A DNA stretch of 11,286 bases from an uncultured Desulfomonile sp. (GTDB lineage: Bacteria > Desulfobacterota > Desulfomonilia > Desulfomonilales > Desulfomonilaceae): contig CALDNG010000075.1 of NCBI GenBank assembly GCA_937915285.1, positions 1 to 11,286 of the forward strand, read 5' to 3'. The notes under the pieces are model-generated. The model was not told the DNA's origin. It saw nothing but the letters and a program-made list of their open reading frames with translations, and ran no database searches. This document shows, piece after piece, positions 5,580 to 11,286 of the stretch. Made by a program: the position numbers and the translations under genes. Positions within the stretch are counted from its first letter, which is position 1. Every line of letters starts with the position of its first letter.

Positions 5580-6806
5580 TTGAAAAGACGCATTGGAGCC
5601 TGCTTTATTGGAGCACTGGGATCAATCTCGATCACCTCCATGATCGGAGCGATGGCGATAAAAAAATCCCTGGCAGATCCACTCGGCATGATCACATCGA
5701 CAGAGCCTTTTCAAAGATTGGGTTTAACGCCTACAGAGGACATAATTTTCTCCGGTTTCGATGTCCGACAGGAGAAATTAACGCAGGCTGCCGACGCTGT
5801 AGTGAAACAATTCCCATTTATTGACCATAGATTAATGGATTCTGTCAGAGCAGAATTGAAGGGCGTGGAAGGATCAGTTATTGACGGTGTTGACATAAAT
5901 TGTGGGGAGGCAATAGGCAACTTGTCCTCAACACCCAGGGAAACCTTGGACACTCTTAGGGGCGCTTGCGAATACTTGATGGACTCCATGAACCGCTTCT
6001 CAAGGATCGGTCAACTCGATGATCTGGTAGTGGTGAATCTGGCTTCCACCGAGCCTCCCTTGAAACTTGAAGCCTGCCACAAAGACATAACGCTCATGGA
6101 GCAGGCTTTTGATCAAAACAGGCGCGACCTTTTCAGGGCCAGTTCAGTCTATGCTTATGCTGCCATAAAATCAGGATACCCTTACATCAATTTTACTCCA
6201 TCCAACGGCGCTTTGTTTCCGGCCATGGTGGACCTGGCGCTGGAACACAGGGTCCCGGTTATGGGGGATGACGGAAAAACCGGGGAAACTCTCGTTAAAT
6301 CAGCGTTGGCTCCCATGTTCAGGGGCCGAAACCTTCAGGTGATGAGCTGGGAGGGTTTTAACATCCTTGGTAATATGGATGGAAAGGTGCTTGATCATCC
6401 CGAAAACAGGGAATCCAAAATACAGACAAAGGATGCCCTACTCCCGCAAATTCTTGGGTACGCTCCACATTCCAGGGTTCACATCAATTACGTCCCTTCC
6501 CTGGCGGATCAGAAGACGGCCTGGGATTTCATCCATTTCAAGGGATTCCTCGGCGCCACTATGTCTCTGCAGTTTACCTGGCAGGGGTTCGATTCAGTGC
6601 TTGCGGCCCCCTTGACTCTTGATCTGATACGTCTGGCCGAATTTGCCCACCGGAGGGGGGAAGCCGGTCTCATGCCTCAGTTAGCGTCATATTTCAAAGC
6701 CCCGTTAGGCGTTGACAAACACGGCTTGGTTGATCAGTTAGCGCTTCTGACTGATTACGCCGCCAAGGCGAGCAGAGAGCCAGATCTTTCAGGTGGGATT
6801 AATTGA
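5580..6806 (+). CDS. ino1: myo-Inositol-1-phosphate synthase family protein
   Basis: Family enzymes convert glucose 6-phosphate to 1D-myo-inositol 3-phosphate using bound NAD. The 408-residue product starts with a Rossmann motif (IGACFIGALGS, residues 5-15) whose integrity requires the TTG start. Family signatures follow in order: NFTPS (204-208), MGDDGKTGETLVKS (228-241), RNLQVMSWEGFNILGN, ESKIQTKD (278-285), YVPSLADQKTAWD (304-316), then FKGFLGATMSLQFTWQG. K233, K280 and K312 are the lysines expected around the substrate. It resembles the bacterial branch seen in planctomycetes and similar organisms rather than the mycobacterial Ino1 type, as far as I can recall. The stop overlaps the start of the next gene by 4 bases (TTGA), so translation is coupled to a TIM-barrel isomerase-like protein. 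No phosphatase or phosphatidylinositol synthase is nearby, so the product's fate is open. Confidence 0.88.
   Translation: MKRRIGACFIGALGSISITSMIGAMAIKKSLADPLGMITSTEPFQRLGLTPTEDIIFSGFDVRQEKLTQAADAVVKQFPFIDHRLMDSVRAELKGVEGSVIDGVDINCGEAIGNLSSTPRETLDTLRGACEYLMDSMNRFSRIGQLDDLVVVNLASTEPPLKLEACHKDITLMEQAFDQNRRDLFRASSVYAYAAIKSGYPYINFTPSNGALFPAMVDLALEHRVPVMGDDGKTGETLVKSALAPMFRGRNLQVMSWEGFNILGNMDGKVLDHPENRESKIQTKDALLPQILGYAPHSRVHINYVPSLADQKTAWDFIHFKGFLGATMSLQFTWQGFDSVLAAPLTLDLIRLAEFAHRRGEAGLMPQLASYFKAPLGVDKHGLVDQLALLTDYAAKASREPDLSGGIN
6791..6796 (+). promoter_or_regulatory. Ribosome binding site AGGTGG for the TTG start at 6803
   Basis: AGGTGG lies inside the end of the upstream gene, 6 bases before the TTG at 6803, and supports that start with a 4-base overlap. 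No nearby in-frame ATG keeps the conserved KLSFCSNAF beginning. Confidence 0.6.
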
Positions 6807-7672
6807 AGCTATCTTTCTGCTCAAACGCCTTTGTTAGACATTCAATAGCCCAAGCCATAAGATCAATTTCGGAAATTGGATATGAGGGTGTAGAAATTTT
6901 GGCGGACGTTCCTCACCTGTATGCGGACACAACATCGGAATCGGATCTTGATGACCTTAAGAAATTGCTTCTTGAATGCAGCCTGACAGCCTGCAACCTA
7001 AATGCGAACACTGCTGTCGGCTGGTACGGCGCTAACTTTTGGGAACCTCTTTTTGAACCGTCCCTTGCCAATCCGGATGAAATACTGAGGAACTGGCGAA
7101 TCAACTACACCAGGAAATGCATAGACATGGCCGAATTTCTGGGGGTTCCATGTGTGAGTGTAACCAGCGGAAGACCGATACCTGGGGTATTACCTGAATA
7201 TTCCATGGATTTGTTGGAGGAGTCTCTTTCCCAAGTGGTGGAATATGCGTCTTCAAAATCCGTATCAATTGGACTTGAATATGAGCCTGGTCTACTGATC
7301 GAATCGTGTCGTGAACTTGTCGAGTTGTTCTCAAGGATTGATTCCCCGTTTCTTGGGGCCAACCTGGACGTGGGGCATAGCTTTGTCCAAGGTGAGGATA
7401 CTTGTGAAGTCATTCACGAACTGGACCAGAGAATCTTCCATTTACATCTTGAAGACATCAAAGGACGCAAACATTTCCACAGAATCCCTGGAGATGGAGA
7501 CATCTGCTTTGATTCAATATTCGATGCTCTCTCCGAAATAGGCTACGAGGGGTTCATGTCCGTGGAGCTTTATACGTTCCCTCACAACCCTGAGGGAGCC
7601 GCCAGCGCCTCCATAACATTCCTGAGAGAACTGATGGCTAGGAAGGGATTACAACAGGTTTGTCCCCCTTAA
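6803..7672 (+). CDS. Xylose isomerase-like TIM-barrel protein (sugar phosphate isomerase/epimerase family), copy 1
   Basis: The 289-residue product is an AP-endonuclease-2/xylose-isomerase-like TIM barrel, a family including inosose dehydratase IolE, inosose isomerase IolI and D-tagatose 3-epimerase. The first strand is KLSFCSNAF; IGYEGVEI follows on strand two. The usual metal-binding set is visible: E159 or E161 in LEYEPG, D189 with H192 in NLDVGH, H215 in HLHLED, and E255 in SVELYT. The substrate is not deducible, but linkage to an inositol-phosphate synthase suggests a cyclitol or its phosphate. It is the paralogue of the next gene: 24 of the first 38 residues are identical by my alignment. 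Compared with copy 2 it has a longer loop around GWYGANFWEPLFEP (about 73-86) and a K/H-rich KGRKHFHR (220-227), consistent with a different substrate. Confidence 0.85.
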   Translation: MKLSFCSNAFVRHSIAQAIRSISEIGYEGVEILADVPHLYADTTSESDLDDLKKLLLECSLTACNLNANTAVGWYGANFWEPLFEPSLANPDEILRNWRINYTRKCIDMAEFLGVPCVSVTSGRPIPGVLPEYSMDLLEESLSQVVEYASSKSVSIGLEYEPGLLIESCRELVELFSRIDSPFLGANLDVGHSFVQGEDTCEVIHELDQRIFHLHLEDIKGRKHFHRIPGDGDICFDSIFDALSEIGYEGFMSVELYTFPHNPEGAASASITFLRELMARKGLQQVCPP

Positions 7673-7700
7673 TATTAACGACTAAGCGCTATGAGGTATC

Positions 7701-8537
7701 ATGAAATTTGCATTCAGTTCCAACGCATTTTTGAGATCGAGCCTACTGGAGGCCATCAGGATTGTGTCTTCGATCGGCTATCAGGGTATAGAGATTATGG
7801 CTGATGTGCCACATGCGTTCCCGACAAGCCTATCAGAAAGCGATATCATCTCCATAAGACGGGAAACAGGCAAGTCCGGAATTGAGATTTCAAACATAAA
7901 CGCCTTCATGCATCACGCTGACGGGGATACCTATCATCCTTCATGGATTGAAAAGGACGCCGACCTAAGACGGAAGCGACTGGACTATACACTTCGGTGC
8001 ATAGATCTTGCCGCCAAACTTGGAGCGCCCAACATATCCACAGAACCGGGTGGCCCACTTGAAGACATTGACCGGGATCAGGCCATCGATTGGTTCGTTC
8101 AAGGACTCAGGTCAGTTGAAAAACAAGCGCGTGAAAAACAGATAAGAGTGCTGATTGAGCCTGAACCTGGACTGCTCATAGAAAATAGCGATCAATTCCT
8201 GGACATTATCGGCAGACTTGACCCCGACGTTTTCGGAATAAACTTTGACATCGGTCATTTCTATTGTGTTGGGGAGGATCCTTCAGCGCTTCTGCCCAAG
8301 TTGAAACCATACATCGACCATTTTCATCTTGAGGATATAGCGACTACACGCGAGCATCATCACCTGATGCTTGGACATGGAGCGATAGACATCCCAAGTA
8401 TTTTGGACTCAATTGAAGACACAGGTTATAAAGGTTTTGTGACGGTTGAGCTTTATACTTATGAGCATCGCGCACAAGATGCCGCCCTCGAGGCCTATGA
8501 TTTCCTGCAGAGATACCGGTCCGGGAAACCCTCATAA
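7701..8537 (+). CDS. Xylose isomerase-like TIM-barrel protein, copy 2
   Basis: The 278-residue product is the same fold and family as the preceding gene, with the shared beginning F-SSNAF-R-S, IGYQGIEIMADVPH. Candidate metal ligands are E153 or E155 in IEPEPG, D183 with H186 in NFDIGH, H209 in HFHLED and E250 in TVELYTY, so it is probably an active metal-dependent isomerase, epimerase or dehydratase. The metal-site segments are conserved with copy 1, while the middle loops differ (NAFMHHADGDTYHPSW, and TTREHHH in place of KGRKHFH). An old tandem duplication with functional split is inferred. GAGG (7693-7696), 4 bases before the ATG, supports the start; the gap from copy 1 is 28 bases, so the two are probably co-transcribed. 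The substrate is unknown. Confidence 0.87.
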   Translation: MKFAFSSNAFLRSSLLEAIRIVSSIGYQGIEIMADVPHAFPTSLSESDIISIRRETGKSGIEISNINAFMHHADGDTYHPSWIEKDADLRRKRLDYTLRCIDLAAKLGAPNISTEPGGPLEDIDRDQAIDWFVQGLRSVEKQAREKQIRVLIEPEPGLLIENSDQFLDIIGRLDPDVFGINFDIGHFYCVGEDPSALLPKLKPYIDHFHLEDIATTREHHHLMLGHGAIDIPSILDSIEDTGYKGFVTVELYTYEHRAQDAALEAYDFLQRYRSGKPS

Positions 8538-8606
8538 AAGGACCGAAATATCTCTGAGTATAAATGGTCTGACTTTAGAGAATCAATACTGCAATAAGAA
8601 ACCAGC

Positions 8607-9377
8607 ATGTGTCTGATTGTTTTCGCATGGAACCATCATCGCCGGTACCGGCTGATTCTTGCCGCTAACAGGGACGAGTTTTACGACAGGCCCACGGCCA
8701 AGGCTCATTTCTGGCCGGATTCCCCGGATGTTCTTGCCGGCAGGGACTTAAAAGAGGGCGGAACCTGGATGGGAATAAGCAGGACAGACAGGTTTTCGGC
8801 GATAACAAATTATCGCAATCCTTCAGGTGTAAAGAACAATGCACGTTCGAGGGGGTTTCTGGTCAGTGATTTTTTGAAGTCAGATATCCCGGCTGGAAAA
8901 TATTTGGGCGACCTTCAGGCCCAAAAAGGTTTATATAACGATTTCAATCTGTTATTTGGAGACCACGACGATCTTTATTATGTCTCCAGCCAGGCCAGCG
9001 AGCCGACTATACTGAGCCCAGGGATTTACGGCCTGAGTAATCATCTGCTGAACACCTCATGGCCCAAGGTGAAATCTGCCAGGGATTCTTTAACGGGAAC
9101 AATATCCGGCGACAGGAATTTTTCCATGGAAGAATTGTTCCGGAGTTTGTCTGATCGTGTGGTTCCAGACGACGATCAACTTCCTCAGACGGGCGTAGGC
9201 ATTGAGTGGGAACGGATTCTAGGACCGGTATTTATAACGAGCACGGTATATGGAACAAGATCATCTACCGTGCTCCTGATTGATCATGACAACATGGCCA
9301 CGCTTGTAGAAAGGACTTTTGACATGACTGATCCGGAAAACTTTGAGCAGGAAACGTTCCATACATGCCTGAAGTGA
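8607..9377 (+). CDS. NRDE family (TANGO2-like) protein
   Basis: The family signature is clear: MCLIVFAW at the start with Cys2, ILAANRDEFYDRPT (17-30) containing the NRDE motif that names the family, LAGRDLKEGGTWMG and SAITNYRNP. The length of 256 residues is usual. TANGO2 homologues in animals are linked to membrane, lipid or haem handling; the conserved N-terminal Cys has led to suggestions of an Ntn-hydrolase-like fold, but the bacterial role is not established. The start is set by the conserved MC; the upstream AAGAAACC is a weak ribosome site. It lies 69 bases after the second TIM-barrel gene and may be the last gene of the run or a separate unit. It converges on the MOSC gene with 57 bases between stops, where I see no clear terminator. 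Confidence 0.9.
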   Translation: MCLIVFAWNHHRRYRLILAANRDEFYDRPTAKAHFWPDSPDVLAGRDLKEGGTWMGISRTDRFSAITNYRNPSGVKNNARSRGFLVSDFLKSDIPAGKYLGDLQAQKGLYNDFNLLFGDHDDLYYVSSQASEPTILSPGIYGLSNHLLNTSWPKVKSARDSLTGTISGDRNFSMEELFRSLSDRVVPDDDQLPQTGVGIEWERILGPVFITSTVYGTRSSTVLLIDHDNMATLVERTFDMTDPENFEQETFHTCLK

Positions 9378-9434
9378 CGACTGGTTAGGCAGCGTCATCT
9401 CCATATCCTGTTCGAACCCCTACCCTGACTTGTG

Positions 9435-9902
9435 TTAGCCCGCATATTCTATCGCATCGCCGGGTTTAACCAGGCCTCCGGTAATCACTCGAGTAAAAAC
9501 ACCCTGCTCAGGCATGATGCAATCGCCGATTTTGTTGTACACGGCGCAACGTGTATGACATTCCTTGCCAATCTGCGTTACTTCAAGCACGACTGAGTCC
9601 CCGACTTTGATCCTTCTTCCTATTGACGCGGCGAACAAATCAAAATTGCGCGTGCATAAATTCTCGGCAAAACTTCCTGGTCGAACGTCGAAACCCTTCT
9701 CATTCATCTTTTCGATTTCTTCGATGGCCAGAAGAGAAACCTGCCGGTGCCAATCACCGCCGTGCGCGTCATCCTTTATGCCAAAGCCCTCAACGACAAG
9801 TCCTGAATCAACCTCAGTCTTGATCATGCCTTTCTTCGGACTGACGCACACTGCGACGATAGAGCCGGATCTGCTAATATCAGCTTCAGGGAGATTCGAC
9901 AT
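9435..9902 (-). CDS. MOSC-domain protein
   Basis: The small stand-alone MOSC domain (155 residues from ATG) belongs to the beta-strand-rich superfamily related to the molybdenum cofactor sulfurase C-terminus, thought to carry sulfur or metal-sulfur groups. Signatures are DDAHGGDWHRQVSLLA, PGSFAENLCTRNFDL, and the conserved Cys segment GKECHTRCAVYNKIGDCIMP with C115, C119 and C128; C115 fits the family's conserved Cys. The stop is TAA. The gene follows an EF-G gene, and its ATG shares one base with the upstream TGA (TGATG), so translation is coupled. An in-frame TTG one codon earlier (9903-9905) is an alternative start; GAGGAAGAGG (plus 9907-9916) could serve either, though these bases are also the EF-G acidic-tail codons. 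A link to molybdenum cofactor genes is not visible here. Confidence 0.88.
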   Translation of the reverse strand: MSNLPEADISRSGSIVAVCVSPKKGMIKTEVDSGLVVEGFGIKDDAHGGDWHRQVSLLAIEEIEKMNEKGFDVRPGSFAENLCTRNFDLFAASIGRRIKVGDSVVLEVTQIGKECHTRCAVYNKIGDCIMPEQGVFTRVITGGLVKPGDAIEYAG

Positions 9903-11286
9903 CAATCCTCTTCCTCTGCCTGTTTACCGGAAGCTTCGATGATTTTTTCAGCTATGTGAGCGGGAACTTCTTCGTAATGGGAGAATTCCATGGAAAAAAT
10001 ACCCCTTCCGGAAGTCATTGACGTCAGGTCAGAGGCATACTTTAGGACTTCAGCCATGGGGACCAAAGCCTTGATCACCTGGCTTCCACCCTTTGCGTCC
10101 ATACCACTGATTCGTCCTCTTCTAGAGTTAAGATCTCCCATGACATCGCCCATGCAGTCTTCAGGGACTACAACTTCCATATTCATGATCGGTTCAAGCA
10201 GAATCGGGTTAGATTGCAACACACCCTTCTTGAAACCTTTCGATGCCGCAATCTTGAAGGCCTGTTCAGATGAGTCAACATCATGGTATTTTCCGTCAAA
10301 CACTGTAACTCTAACGTCAATGACCGGATGTCCGGCCAGTGCGCCGCCCGCCATAGCTTCTACAACACCCTTTTCAACGGCAGGAATATATTGTCTTGGT
10401 ATGACACCACCCACAATCTTATCTACAAACTCAAAACCCTGGCCTCTTGACAAAGGTTCAAGCTCAAGCCACGCCACTGCAAATTGACCACGACCACCTG
10501 TCTGCTTTTTGAGTTTGCCTTCGACCCTGGCTTTTCCCTTGATGGTTTCCATGTAAGGAACTTTCGGGGTCTTAAGATTCACGTCCACTCCGAATTTTCG
10601 TCTTAATTTCTCTATTGTTACTTCGATGTGGACCTGTCCCATTCCAGAAATAAGAAACTCATTGGTTTTAGGGTCTCTCTTGATAGACAGAGTCGGATCT
10701 TCTTCGGAAAGACGCGCCAGGCTCTGTGTGATCTTCTCCTCATCACCCTTGGCTTTGGGCTCGATTGCAAATGAAATGACCGCCTGCGGCAGTGACGCCC
10801 TCTTAATGACCAAGGGGGCCTTTTCATCACACAGGGTATCGCCGCTTAGGGTTTCCTTTAGCTTGGCGACCGCGACTATGTCACCGGCCTGAGCCATCTC
10901 CAGTGATTTCTGATTCTTGCCCTGAATTGCGAAAAGCTGTCCAAACCGCTCTTTAACGCCCCTGGTGGCATTGAGAAAATTCGAGTCCGGAGTAAGTTTT
11001 CCAGAGAAAATGCGGAATATTGACAGTCTGCCCGCGTAAGGATCAGCAACCGTCTTAAACACGAATGCGCAAAGCGGCGCATCGGCGGAGGCCGGTCTGG
11101 TCTGTTCATCTCCAGAGGAGGTAGATCCGACTACAGGCTTCATTTCCGCAGGAGAAGGACAGGCATCGGCCAGTATGTCCAGAATGAGCTGAACACCCTT
11201 GTTTGCAAGGCCAGAACATGCCAGGGCCGGCATGAAAACACGGTTGAGAATTCCCTGTTTGAGAGCGTTGGCCAGTTCATCGGCGC
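9902..11286 (-). CDS. fusA: Elongation factor G (EF-G2/FusA2-like), 5' part outside the window
   Basis: About 460 C-terminal residues are present; the start and most of the GTPase domain lie beyond base 11286. The frame is open to the edge, so the internal ATG at 11233 (MPALACSG) is not the start. In order: the end of the G domain (ADELANALKQGILNRVF, PALACSGLANKGVQ, DACPSPAEM), domain II (AFVFKTVADPYAGRLSIFRI, GDIVAVAKLKETLSGDT), domain III (PKAKGDEEKITQSLARLSEE, FLISGMGQVHIEV), domain IV (KKQTGGRGQFAVAWLE, FKIAASKGFKKGV) and domain V (MGDVMGDLNSRRGRI, MTSGRGIFSMEFSHYEEVP). It promotes ribosome translocation or recycling. The domain II wording suits the second, EF-G2-like paralogue found in many deltaproteobacteria rather than the str-operon FusA, and the MOSC neighbour agrees with a non-str location. 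The acidic tail ends EEED. Confidence 0.9.
   Translation of the reverse strand, partial: ADELANALKQGILNRVFMPALACSGLANKGVQLILDILADACPSPAEMKPVVGSTSSGDEQTRPASADAPLCAFVFKTVADPYAGRLSIFRIFSGKLTPDSNFLNATRGVKERFGQLFAIQGKNQKSLEMAQAGDIVAVAKLKETLSGDTLCDEKAPLVIKRASLPQAVISFAIEPKAKGDEEKITQSLARLSEEDPTLSIKRDPKTNEFLISGMGQVHIEVTIEKLRRKFGVDVNLKTPKVPYMETIKGKARVEGKLKKQTGGRGQFAVAWLELEPLSRGQGFEFVDKIVGGVIPRQYIPAVEKGVVEAMAGGALAGHPVIDVRVTVFDGKYHDVDSSEQAFKIAASKGFKKGVLQSNPILLEPIMNMEVVVPEDCMGDVMGDLNSRRGRISGMDAKGGSQVIKALVPMAEVLKYASDLTSMTSGRGIFSMEFSHYEEVPAHIAEKIIEASGKQAEEED

Noticed and set aside
9410..9422. tRNA T-loop-like sequence TTCGAAC between the NRDE and MOSC genes
   Set aside because: The flanking bases do not form a T-stem and no anticodon or acceptor arm can be built; most likely chance.
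9990..10487. 165-residue plus-strand frame antisense to EF-G
   Set aside because: It lies wholly over a clearly conserved EF-G coding region and shows no domain; a shadow frame.
1..11286. CRISPR array, insertion sequence or prophage
   Set aside because: No regularly spaced repeats, transposase, integrase or terminal inverted repeats with target duplications were seen on either strand.

Overview
The window looks like a contig end from a Gram-negative anaerobe, most plausibly a deltaproteobacterial (sulfate-reducer or syntroph-like) lineage. This is inferred from a DUF362/ferredoxin protein, an Fe-S type PurF, an EF-G2-like elongation factor and the general gene mix; no marker gene fixes the taxon. 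Bases 2-35 are not genomic: they match the Illumina multiplexing (TruSeq-type) adapter with one mismatch, so genomic sequence starts at about base 36.

Layout. (1) 36-988, plus: 5'-truncated DUF362 protein with two [4Fe-4S] ferredoxin motifs. (2) 1241-2035, plus: a secreted Pro/Gln/Tyr/Gly-rich low-complexity protein behind a very strong sigma70-type promoter embedded in inverted repeats, closed by a long hairpin terminator. (3) 2275-3705, plus: purF, self-processing and Fe-S type, with two dyads just upstream of its start. It converges on (4) 3723-4427, minus: ispD of the MEP isoprenoid pathway, with a leader holding a hairpin. (5) 4719-9377, plus: a six-gene, closely spaced run: a small basic/acidic protein with a possible winged-helix fold, a single-HKD phospholipase D-like protein, a myo-inositol-phosphate synthase family protein, two tandem paralogous xylose-isomerase-like TIM-barrel proteins, and an NRDE/TANGO2 family protein. 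(6) 9435-11286, minus: a MOSC-domain protein translationally coupled to the 3' end of an elongation factor G gene that runs off the window.

The housekeeping parts (purF, ispD, EF-G) are ordinary. The part most worth attention is the 5580-8537 block. An inositol-phosphate synthase overlaps the first of two diverged TIM-barrel isomerase/epimerase-like genes by 4 bases, which suggests a small cyclitol or sugar-phosphate pathway whose product cannot be read from sequence. Three genes in that run (5031, 5580, 6803) appear to start with TTG. No insertion sequence, CRISPR array, tRNA or rRNA was found.
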